A stretch of DNA of 64,000 bases from Gnetum montanum. Its lineage: Eukaryota; Streptophyta; Gnetopsida; Gnetales; Gnetaceae. The DNA lies in contig MNCI01022113.1 of NCBI GenBank assembly GCA_015680685.1, positions 130,945 through 194,944 of the forward strand, given 5' to 3'. Numbering within the stretch: the first letter of the stretch is position 1; the number at the start of each line of letters is the position of its first letter. The translations under genes and the position numbers were made by a program. The notes beneath the pieces are model-generated. The model had not been told where the DNA came from. It saw only the letters and a list, made by a program, of their open reading frames with translations, and did not search any database. Shown piece after piece: positions 1-9,130 of the stretch.

Positions 1-1303
1 TTGGTCTATCCTAGTCAATAATGGTTCCTTGAGGCTCCTCTAAACCTACCCAAAATCACAATCATGCTAATATAAATCAACAAAATCACCCATACCTTTC
101 ACATGGGACATGTTGAATTCACCACATGAATTCTAAACAATGAAGTAGCCACCACATTGGCTTTCCTACTTTTGTGCTTGAGCACAAAATTGAATTTCTA
201 TAACTATGCAATCCACTTCATGTGTTTAGCACTCAACTTTTTTTGAGAATTTAAAAACTAAAATGCTTTGTGATTTTTCATCAAAGTGAACTCCTTGGGA
301 AACAAGTAATGCCTCCAATGCTTGATTACTTGAAGAATATTGTACAACTCCTTTTCATATATGCTATATTTTTGCCTTGACTCATTCAACTTTTCTTAAA
401 AGAAAGCAATAGGCCTATCTTTTTGTGAAAGTATCCCATCAATGGCAAGTTCACTTGCATCCATATCCACTTGAAAAAGCTTCTAAAAATCTGGAATTGC
501 AAGCACTAGTTCATTGTTTATTTTTTCTTTTAGCAAGTCAAAGCTCCTTTGGGTTTTATCACCCCACTTGAAATCTTTATTTTTCTTCTATAAAGTAAAC
601 ATAGGCCAAGAAATACCATTGAAATTTTTAATGAACCTCCAATAAAAACCTACTAAACTAAGAAATGATCTTACCTCTCTAACATTCTTAGGAGTTTTCC
701 AATGTCAAATAGCCCTTACCTCAATAACTTACATTCAACTTTGGTTTTACAACCCACATGCCCCAAGTATGTGATTTTTCTCTTGAAGAAATGGCTTTTC
801 TTTGCATTGATCAACAAATGTGCCTCCTCCAATTTAAGACACATCCTTCTCAAGTTATCCAAGTGCTCCTCCTCATTAGAGATGTATACCAAAATATTAT
901 CAAAGAAGATAATATAACCCTTACCAATAAAGTATTTGAGTACATCATGCATCAACTTCATGAATGTAGTAGGTGAATTTGTGAGTCCAAATGACATCAT
1001 TAATTACTAAAAAAATCTATTTAATGTTTTGAAAGCTCTCCTCAATTCATCACCAAGCCTAATCAAAATTTGATGATACCCACTCTTTAAGTCAATTTTC
1101 CTAAAAACCTCTGCATTGGTGAGAACATTAAGGATATCATCCATCCTTGAAATAGGAAACTTGTACCTTACTATTTTCTTGTTCACTACCCTAGAATCAA
1201 TGCACATCCTCCATTCATCATTGTCCTTCCTTGGCACAAGCACTACTAGAGTTACATAAGGTGAAATGGATTCCCTCATGAATCCATTTGTAAGATTATA
1301 CAT
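1..1303 (-). pseudogene. Ty3/gypsy RT-RNase H fragment (element A1), cut by window edge
   Basis: Read on the minus strand, 1303 to 1007 encodes the start of a reverse transcriptase (VPRKDNDEWRMCIDSR, then KIDLKSGYHQI). 1000 to 716 encodes its palm and thumb (MSFGLTNSPTTF, a YxDD-like FFDN box, and YLGHV). A frameshift separates the two. From about 500 to 240 the RNase H follows (DASELAIDGILSQKDRPIAFF, then a stop, then YEKELYNILQVIKHWRHYL). The second catalytic Asp of the RT box reads Asn, and several stops interrupt the frame, so it is dead. The order RT then RNase H and the motifs fit a plant gypsy pol; the VPRKDNDEWRMCIDSR style is chromovirus-like. Integrase would lie beyond base 1. It is not continuous with the neighbouring pol remnant, whose integrase end lies just upstream of this RT. 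Confidence 0.85.
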
Positions 1304-1439
1304 GATTAAAGTTGAAATGGAATTCTTTGATTAGGATACTTGTTATAGGTTTAGGTTACTTACTATACCACCATCAAAACACAGTCTACAAACAACAAAA
1401 ACTTTGCTATTGATACAAATTCAACTCCTATGTAAGCCA

Positions 1440-4230
1440 CTCCCCATGAGAATTCCCATGATTCATGTTCATATATTTTATAACATCTCTTATCCCAAAT
1501 TATCGATTAAAGAAAACTTGAGCCTCAAGTTTGTCATGAAATAACACACTAAATATATCCATAATCAAATTAAACTCAACTTGAGGGGAATTAGGATAAG
1601 AAAATTTAAATAATTCATCAAAAGAGAATGGAATTTTTCCAAAATAATGTTTCAAACATTGATCATTAACATGAAAAATCTCAAAAGTACTAAGTCTACA
1701 AATATCGATTGCACAATTACCTAAGACCTTAGTAACCTAAAATGGTCCCTTCTATTTTGATACTAATTTCCTACCAAAATTCTTAAGTCTCATATTAAAC
1801 AACAATACTAAATCTCCTTTTGCAAAGAATTTCCTCATAATCCTATTATCATGACATATATATATATATATATATATATTTTACATAATCATTACCTAAT
1901 GAGAACATGCATGTGTTTCTCGATGTAAATAAATGTGTAGATAAACATGTATCCAAATTCATCTCTAACTATGTTACATTTGGAAAGATTTATTTTAAAT
2001 GGAAGAAAAGGCAAGACATTGTTTACCAAATACCAATTCATAAGGTGTAAAGCCAAAATAAGAATTGTATGATGTACAAATAACTCATAAGGTATTAGGT
2101 AAGTGAAATGATCAATCCATTATATTTTCTTCTATCATTTTTTGCAAAAATATGCTTAATTTCTTTCTTCATAGTTTTAATTATACCATTGGATTGAGGA
2201 TGATAGGTTGTAGCTATAGGATCTGTAATACCATTTTTCTTAACAATTTTTTTCATAACATTATTAATGAAATGTGTACCTTGGTTACTTATCAAAATTT
2301 GAAGATGGTCAAAACAAGGGATTAACTTCTCTCATAAGAATTTAACAATAGTTTTGACATCACCATGTCTAGTTACTTTAGTAAGAACCCATCTAGTAAC
2401 ATAACCAATTAAGACAAGAATATACTTATACAAATTTTGTAAAGAAAAAGAATCGATAAAATTGATGCCCCAATAATTGAAGGGCTCACATTCTACCAAG
2501 ACAAGCAATAAAGGCATGTCTTGGTGTCTTATGAGTTTTCCCATTCTTTGGCATTAATCACATCTCTTTCAATAGGCATACATATCACTAAATAAGGTAG
2601 TATAATAGAATCTAGCATAAAGGATTTTATAGGATGTCTTATTACCTAAAAATGGCCTCCACACACTCCATCATGATTCAAAGAAATTATCCCTTTTTGT
2701 TCTTTCTTTAAAAGACATTATCTAATGATATGATCTTTGCAAATTTTGTACATATAAGGATCTTCCCAAATGAATTGTTAAGCTTTGATGATGGTGGTCT
2801 TATTTTGTCACTTAGTCCATGATTTTGGTATCTTAAATATTGCTAAAGAATTAGCAACATAAGCATACCAAGAATCTTGGACTTTAGAAATATTAGCCCT
2901 AGTCTAACATGAAAATAGCTACTCATTAGAAAATGAATTGGTAATAACTACTCATTAGGAAATGAACTGGTAAATAGATGAGAAGTTTTCAAACATTTCA
3001 TGTCATCTAATCTAGACAAATGATTAGCTACCAAATTTTTAGATCACTAATTCAAATTGTTGCAACAACAAACACCAATGAATTAGACGTAAATTCTTAG
3101 TATGCTTATTATGTAAATCCTTTATTGTGGCATGATTAGTATAAATAGTTGTCCTAAATCTTATCAAATAATGATGGAATTTATCTAAACTATAAACTAT
3201 AGTAAACATTTGCTTCTCAATTGTTGTATAATTGACTGCCATTAGGTTTAAGTTTTTGGAAATATACTACATAACAAATAGAATTATGTCTTTTCATTGA
3301 TCCAAAATTACTCCTATGGTGTAATTAGAGTAATCAATCATTAACTCAAAATCAAGACTCTAATCATGTCCTTGCAAGACCAATGCTGAAGTAAGTTTTG
3401 ATTTCAACAAAATCAAACACTTGTTGGCACTCATCAATCCAATTAAACACATGATCCTATAACAATTTTAATGAGGGTTAAATAATTAAAGAAAAGTGTT
3501 TAATGAAACATCTATAAATATTGGCATGACCAAGAAATGCATGAATACTTTTTACATTTGTTGGAGGAAAAAGATGTGAAATTACTCTTATCCTTTATGG
3601 AACAAAAATTTCCATTTTACTCATAATATATTGAATTACTACATCAAAATGAACCATAAACTAACATTTTTCCCATGAAAGTTGGAGGCCTTTATTGATG
3701 CATTTGCATAAGACTAATTTAAGATGACACAAAGCATCAACATATGAATAATCATAAACTAAAAAATCATCCATAAACATCTCTAAGAAAGGATCGGTCA
3801 TGTCAAAAAATATTAAAGTCATAGTCCTATGAAATGTAGTTGAAGAATTACATAAACCAAAGGACATATGTCTAAAAAAAATGTTCTCCAAGGTGTAGTA
3901 AAGGTAGTTTTATGTTGGTCTTTAGGGATACTAGATATCTAATTATAATTACTAAAACCATCAAGAAAATTTAAAAAAATCATGCCTTTAAATTTTTTCA
4001 AGTACCTAATCCAAATAAGGAAGTGGAAACAATCTTTGTTTTTCCATTTATTGAGTTCCCTAAAATCAATACACACACCACTTACCTAACTTCTTAGGCA
4101 TCACCATAATGAGACTGACCTATTCAAAATTTGAAATGAGGTGAATAATACCTACCTAAAAAATTTTCATCAATTCATCTTTAAGTATTTGCTTCAAGAT
4201 AGGATTCAGTCTTTTACATGATTATTGTCT
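1440..4230 (-). pseudogene. Ty3/gypsy pol remnant: RT, RNase H, integrase (element A2)
   Basis: On the minus strand the domains follow in normal gypsy order. RT runs from about 4220 to 3660 (RLNPILKQILKDELMKIF, MSFGLCNSSTTFHRTM, FMDDFLVY). RNase H lies at 3242-3039 (IEKQMFTIVYSLDKFHHYL, LIHWCLLLQQFEL). The integrase core lies at 2544-2095 (EPFNYWGINFIDSF, ISNQGTHFINNV, TYHPQSNGIIKTMKKEIK). An integrase tail lies at about 1840-1500 (KGDLVLLFNMRLKNFGRKL). The three integrase catalytic acids appear as Asn, Asn and Lys, each explained by one G-to-A change. RT keeps the FMDD box. Stops and frameshifts are frequent. The RT resembles Athila/Tat-type elements and may be the other half of the gag-protease at 8.4-11.3 kb. 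Confidence 0.85.
1854..1880. repeat. (TA)n microsatellite
   Basis: An uninterrupted run of alternating T and A, lying inside the decayed integrase tail of element A2. Confidence 0.9.
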
Positions 4231-4340
4231 AGGTTTAAGCCTCTTCTTTCAACTGAATATAAAGCTACACAATGGAGGGAGAAATACGTTTCTTCCAATG
4301 TAATAGTGACCAAGCAAAGGATTGATCAAATTAGTTACAT

Positions 4341-4528
4341 CAGTGATATGGAGGTCACTTCAACCATGTTACATGTGCAGCTTGCAGATATGTCAGAAGA
4401 AAACGCCAGGGCCAGGACTGTACAATGGCTCCTTACTTTCCCAGCAACTACCCATCTGAAAACTTTGAAGCAGTGCACAAAGCCACAAACCATATGGTTC
4501 CAGTAACTTTATCAGAGCTATTATTCAG
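4341..4528 (+). pseudogene. LBD exon 1 remnant (LOB-domain C block), copy 1
   Basis: In one frame the sequence reads [16 protein letters not shown] followed by [19 protein letters not shown], a clear LOB-domain zinc-finger block. The third Cys is Arg (CGC instead of TGC). After VHK an 8-bp tandem duplication (CACAAAGC CACAAACC) shifts the frame; in the new frame the GAS-like [12 protein letters not shown] continues to a GT donor (CAG|GTAGAA). Upstream, copy 1 has an in-frame TGA caused by one missing base, and the position expected for the start codon reads ATC. So there are at least four lesions. No second exon is convincing. It is probably the dead tandem sister of the LBD gene 1.3 kb downstream. 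Confidence 0.8.
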
Positions 4529-5486
4529 GTAGAAACTAGAAACTGGAAACTCTTAGGCAAGAAAACTTCACTGTATAGAAAATACTTATTGCAGGAGGGC
4601 ATAGATTGAGAAATCTGCCATAAATTGCAAGGCAACATTGAAGCCAATTCAAAATCGCATGGGATGTTTGATGTAATGAATAATGCTATATTTTTATTGA
4701 TTTTTAAGTTTATTATATTGTATATTGCTAATTCTTATGCCAGTCAAAATCTAAAATTTCTATATTTGATTTTTCACCTTAAGTGAAGTTCTTAGATGAA
4801 AAAAAAATGAAAAATGCTGCTATTAACATGAGTGCATATAAGTGCTCTCTTTTGTAAATATTGATGATTTTAATCCGATTTTCACATTGATTTGTTTAGA
4901 TTTTTGTGATCCGATTTATAAGAAAGATTGCGAGTTTACCGATCCTATCTGAAAAGATGGCTCCTATTTTAATAGCTGAACCAATTTCTTGTTAATCTTG
5001 TGTGCAAAATTTTTAATTTTATACGATTCTCTTCTGCCGTAATTTTAAAATTTTTATGCATTATTTAATACAAAGTATGACATTTAATAAGGAAAGGGTC
5101 GTGGTTGTGAAACTTCTTTGATTCAAATAAACAAATTAATTCAGAAATAAATATTTATATGAACTAAATATTATTTTTATTTTTAAAAAATTTAAACATT
5201 CGAAGAGCTCTTTTACATTGTCTAATAAAATTGATAATGAAAATAAGAATATGTTTCGAGCCTGACTTTTCCTGTGTTTTTCGTTTTAAAGCCATTAAGA
5301 AATTTTACTGGGTCACTGGAAAAAATCATTTTCCATTTTAATCACTGTTTTCAAGTTATGGAACAAACCAGGGGAAGAAACAGTTAATTTAATAATTTTT
5401 TTATGAATACTGATTATGTATTGGTGAAACCATTTACATGCATGCCCCATCACTTCCATGTAACTTCGTCTACGTCCTGGATATGA

Positions 5487-5516
5487 AGTAAACCTCTCCG
5501 TCATAGCAAATGACGA
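5487..5516. repeat. Single 30-bp unit that is doubled in copy 2
   Basis: AGTAAACCTC followed by TCCGTCATAGCAAATGACGA occurs once here and twice in tandem at 45511-45570. It lies in the presumed 5' region of the LBD gene, about 300 bp before the start codon. Confidence 0.85.
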
Positions 5517-5739
5517 AGTTGATTTGAACGGCAGCTCCAACTGGAACGCACACAATATACGTACCGACAAGATTTATCTGGCTAGTTCCATCATGGAAAA
5601 GTTAATGGGATATGTCCTTTCAGTCACGTGCCCGCTTGATGATCATTCTAATAATTTTCCAAGCCGTGTGGAATATATTGTTTGACAGGGATTGCATGTC
5701 TTTATTAAATAATGCTAGACCTTCTATCAAGGCTGCCCT

Positions 5740-5805
5740 GTCTTTCTTTCTGCATTATTGGATTCTTGCTCTGTCTTGCTTTCTACATTATTGGATTCTT
5801 GCTCT
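5740..5805. repeat. Two 33-bp tandem repeats just before the LBD start codon
   Basis: Units 5740-5772 and 5773-5805 differ at only two positions. They are pyrimidine-rich and end 11 bases before the ATG, followed by CTTGCAG, which looks like a 3' splice site. The same pair is in copy 2. If translated from an upstream ATG in frame they would add two hydrophobic stretches to the LBD protein, which is unlike the family. Confidence 0.85.
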
Positions 5806-5816
5806 CTTGCAGAAAC

Positions 5817-6326
5817 ATGGAAAATATTCAGTCCAGAAAGTTGATACCTTGTGCAGCCTGCAAATTTATGAGGAGGAGATGTGAAGGTCAGTATTGCATG
5901 TTGGCTCCTTATTTTCCCAGCAATGATCCCGAAAGATTCCTGACAATCCACAAGGTATACGGTGCCAGCAACTTTATCAAATTTATCAAGGTAACAAACT
6001 CAACGTATCATTGTTTGCCGCATCCTTTGAAATCGCAATTTATGATTCGTTTCTGTGTATTTGAGTTACAAACTGACATGACCTCTTGCTTTGATCAGGA
6101 TTTGCCTGAGAACCAGAGAGATGATGCTGCAAAAAGCTGGATATACGAAGCCAGCATGAGGATCAGGGATCCTATTTATGGCTGTGCAGGTATAATTTAC
6201 AATCTGCATCTACATGTCTGTGAAATACAGCACCAGCTTGACCTCTGTAACGCACATCTTCTTTCACTTCAATCATGTGCTTCAAACACAGAACTCTCTC
6301 CCATGGAAAAATTTATTAATCCATGA
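5817..6326 (+). CDS. LBD: LOB-domain (LBD) transcription factor, copy 1, two exons
   Basis: Predicted as join(5817..5990, 6099..6326), 133 residues. Exon 1 encodes the C block (CAACKFMRRRC, then EGQYC) and the start of the GAS block (APYFPSNDPERF, HKVYGASN). The intron (AAG|GTAACA ... GATCAG|GAT, 108 bases, with a CTGAC branch-like site) falls at the usual LBD position. Exon 2 encodes DLPENQRDDAAKSWIYEA, then DPIYGCAGII, then a leucine-rich heptad-like tail (IIYNLHLHVCEIQHQLDL). LBD proteins are plant-specific nuclear DNA-binding regulators of organ boundaries and lateral organ or root formation; the target here is unknown. Odd points: the last C-block spacing is four residues (CEGQYC) rather than the usual three, the protein ends soon after the domain, and the intron has no in-frame stop. 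ATG 5817 is chosen because the upstream in-frame extension is a hydrophobic tandem repeat. Confidence 0.82.
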   Translation: MENIQSRKLIPCAACKFMRRRCEGQYCMLAPYFPSNDPERFLTIHKVYGASNFIKFIKVTNSTYHCLPHPLKSQFMIRFCVFELQTDMTSCFDQDLPENQRDDAAKSWIYEASMRIRDPIYGCAGIIYNLHLHVCEIQHQLDLCNAHLLSLQSCASNTELSPMEKFINP

Positions 6327-6860
6327 AATTCCCTGTGTCTTTAACAGCTCTGTACTATCTTAGTAATTGCATATTCTTTTTATGAATCTCATAGACATCT
6401 AAAACCAGAATCTCATATTTGGATAGGGCTAAGTTGAGGATGATATGCTATCATGTATATTCGGTTATTTTTAAATAGAATGAAAAATTTTAAATAGTTG
6501 TATATTATGAAACTGTATTATTTCTTGTCGGGGAGATGACTCTGTCACTTTGTTCACAGAAAACGGAATTAAAAGGTGTAATGCTAATAAATGTCAAATA
6601 TTATGCTGTTATAATACTTTGGATGGGATTACGTGAATCCGAACGAGACGATTATATGAATTTCTGCAGAACATATTGTTTTATTGCATCAAATGTATAT
6701 AAAGATAAAAAAAGTTATAAGGTGTCAAGGTTACTAGAACTGAAATTGAATTTTTACTTTGGGTCTCAAGCTTACTAGAACTGAACTTGTAACTTGGGAT
6801 TACTAGGCTAAGACTCTTGCAACTAAGCTAATACCTCATTGTTAAGATAATACAATTTTG
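6327..6860 (+). other. 3' flank of LBD gene copy 1
   Basis: No protein family is recognised. The stretch 6536-6778 has an open frame of 80 codons that is also present, with small changes, in copy 2 (46,785 onward), but it has no recognisable domain. Copy 2 is interrupted in this interval by the 209-bp GC-rich insert. Confidence 0.4.
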
Positions 6861-7013
6861 ATGGTTGGCTTACATGATTTGCTTATAATAGTATTTTATC
6901 AATTTCACCCTAGGATTGGAGCATTGATCCTACGTAGTAGAATTGTTTACAATGAGGGACTTTATGGACTTGAATCATCACTTCTATATCATCACTATTT
7001 ATGTTTTTATTGA
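6861..7013 (+). CDS. Small conserved reading frame of unknown function
   Basis: A 50-codon frame starting MVGLHDLL and containing YQFHPRIGALILRSRIVYN then EGLYGLE. It stays open in the other copy (47105-47257). A similar peptide (YQFHHLIES, SRTIYNEGLFG) is encoded on the minus strand at 43240-43152, outside the duplication, so the peptide or its DNA is part of a dispersed sequence. It may be the last exon of an unknown gene or a piece of a repeat. A second frame over the same DNA (starting MRDF at the conserved core) is also partly shared, so the coding frame is uncertain. Confidence 0.3.
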   Translation: MVGLHDLLIIVFYQFHPRIGALILRSRIVYNEGLYGLESSLLYHHYLCFY

Positions 7014-7516
7014 AATTGCATTCCATATATTATGTTTTACTTGTACTAATTTTAAGCATTTTTATTCTAGAGCATGTCTGTAGTTTTCTATTTTAAAAGC
7101 AATATTTTTCTAAAACTATATCCCCCAACACAATATCATCTTCAAATAGCACACACCATGGGATTTCATCCTATATTTCTTTTGTTAATTCATCCATACT
7201 AATGGCAAATTCATCCTTGAAATTTGCCATGGCTATGAATATATATATACAAAGTGTATAATATATTAAAAGGGGAATGAATGATAATTATAATTTGTTC
7301 ATTTTTATTGGGTATGATTAAATTAATTATTAATTAACAATACTACAAAAAATGTTTTAATTTGTCATTAAATTTTTATTAATATATATTATTGGGGAAG
7401 TGGTGTTGAAGCTAAACTAAATAAATATATGTACCTCCTTTGGCATATAGTTAACACAAACCTTTCATACAACTTTAGTAGAAATATAGTTGTGAGTCAA
7501 ATCAACATATCCATTG

Positions 7517-7773
7517 GATGCTAGGTATCATTGAGAAAGATTAACAATGATATTCGAAACCAAATTAGAGTACCATTGATAACATGATAAGAAGTTAGTG
7601 ATATGCTTTGTGAGAGAATAATCCCTATTAGGTTGAAAGGAGATTTCTACTAAATTGCTATTAGAGAGCTTATCCAAAAAAAAAAAAAATGAGGAAAGAT
7701 AGTTGCATGCCACAAAGATTTGAATGCTGACATGGATACTAGGTATTGCTAAGAAAGATTAACAATGATATGA
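7517..7773. repeat. One unit plus start of a second, of a 216-234-bp tandem repeat
   Basis: A unit starting GATGCTAGGTAT at 7517 begins again at 7735 (GATACTAGGTAT) but is cut at 7773 where homology to copy 2 ends. In copy 2 the array continues for another full unit and into a third. It includes an A-rich tract at 7677-7689. Confidence 0.7.
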
Positions 7774-8389
7774 AAAAAAACATATTTCAAAGGAGAAGGA
7801 AGTTTCTTAAGATCAAAATTCAATTCTTTATCATTTATTTGAGAAGAACATACCTCCATTTGCAATGTTTTCTTACCATCTATGACATCCCATCCCCAAC
7901 TATCATGGAAAAAGTTAAATATATGTTATATTGAACATTATGCATAAGAAGACAATATACCAAATATCAAATATATGTAATATTTGACATTATGTGTAAA
8001 GGAAATAATAGAGAAAATGTAGGAAGAAAAAGAAAAGAATGGTTTATTAGTATGGAATAGTGTCTTCAGATCATGCTCTGAGAGTGTTCCTTGGGATTTT
8101 CTTCCTTTGACATCTATCACTTAGAGGCAATCCAGCATTGCCACCATGGTAAGGCCTATAACTAACTAAAAGGGATGGCTAGTCCACTTCTTGTTATGCT
8201 TCACTTGACTTTGGTGACTTGCCTGTACCAACTCCACCACTCCATGGTATCATGACCTCTAAGCCTAGGTATAAATGCCTTAGGTCAAAACCCCAAAGGT
8301 TACCTCAAGAGACATGTCTGTTATAACAATGCACCCTTTTGAAATCTTGTTAAGATAACAATAACACTTGTTATGAAGAGACATCATCT
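7774..8389. other. Unassigned AT-rich sequence
   Basis: No gene, RNA or repeat family recognised. It lies between the end of the LBD duplication and the gag-protease remnant. If the two flanking gypsy halves once formed one element, this stretch would be its protease-to-RT linker or later filler. Confidence 0.5.
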
Positions 8390-9130
8390 TCATTAGGCAA
8401 CAACAACATTTGGGAATGGGGACATGACACCATCCAAAGCATTTTTCAATTGTATGCACAAGAGCTCTCTATCTAGGTGCATAGCAATATCCTTGTATTC
8501 TTCCAATGTAAGAACTTGATATGCCTTATCCCAATCATAAAGTTCTGAAGAAACCATATTAGCTACAGTAGCATTTATCATGTTTAATTCAATACACTAA
8601 AATTAATTTTCTAAATTATATAAATTCACTAAAAAATTCATATTAGAAAATGTCAAAGCCATCAATCTTATTTTTACATAAATAACCATATCCATGGTAA
8701 CAAGCATAGGCCTCCCTAAAATCAAAGGATAAACATTATTAAGAGAAGATGTATAATAAGCCAAAAGAATAAAATTAGTAGGATATAATGCTTTATTTAC
8801 TTGCACTAAGATATCCTCCATAATGCCTTTTGTATACATAGTAGAACCATTAATCAAAGATATAATAATATTAGTTGGTCTAATATGGTCATAAATCAAA
8901 GATTAATAAATTTGATAAGGCATAATATTTACACTAATTTACACTAACCCCTAAATCAACTAAAACATGGTGAAACTTCCTATTCCTAATCATGCATGCA
9001 ATATTAAGGCTTCCAAGATCCTTTGCTTTTTGAAGCAACCTAGCCTTTAAAGTGTTGGTAATGTTCTTAGCAAGGCTAACATGCTTAGATATTCTTATCT
9101 TTTTCTTCATAGAGGAAAGTTTCTTTAAAT
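8390..9130 (-). pseudogene. Athila-like retrotransposon protease region (element B)
   Basis: Minus strand. Around 8,970-8,940 the sequence reads VLVDLGVSVN, matching the D(S/T)GAS active-site loop of retropepsins with Gly-Ala changed. Downstream at 8899-8603 comes GIMEDILVQVNKALYPTNF, then YPLILGRPMLVT, the typical second half of plant gypsy proteases. 8581-8393 encodes an acidic linker (DWDKAYQVLTLEEY) of the kind found between protease and RT. Stops interrupt it. Confidence 0.8.

Larger units (their letters stand above)
4337..7773 (+). repeat. Segmental duplication, copy 1 (LBD segment)
   Basis: This block is nearly identical to 44363-48015 in the same orientation. The match starts at an ACATCAG shared by both flanks and ends at AACAATGATATGA, after which the sequences differ completely. 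Differences are scattered substitutions, small indels and three longer ones, all extra in copy 2: a 30-bp tandem duplication, about 25 bp near 45110, and a 209-bp insert. The block holds an LBD pseudo-exon, an LBD gene and a small conserved reading frame. On the left it abuts the RT of a minus-strand gypsy element; on the right, past 620 unrecognised bases, comes a minus-strand gag-protease. Confidence 0.95.

Noticed and set aside
702-976. Plus-strand frames near 0.7-1.0 kb
   Set aside because: They lie opposite the reverse transcriptase coding strand of element A1 and are its antisense shadows.
5712-5816. N-terminal extension of the LBD frame with two hydrophobic repeats (as membrane segments or a signal peptide)
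   Set aside because: It is the translation of two pyrimidine-rich 33-bp repeats and has no counterpart in LBD proteins. ATG 5817 directly precedes the conserved part.
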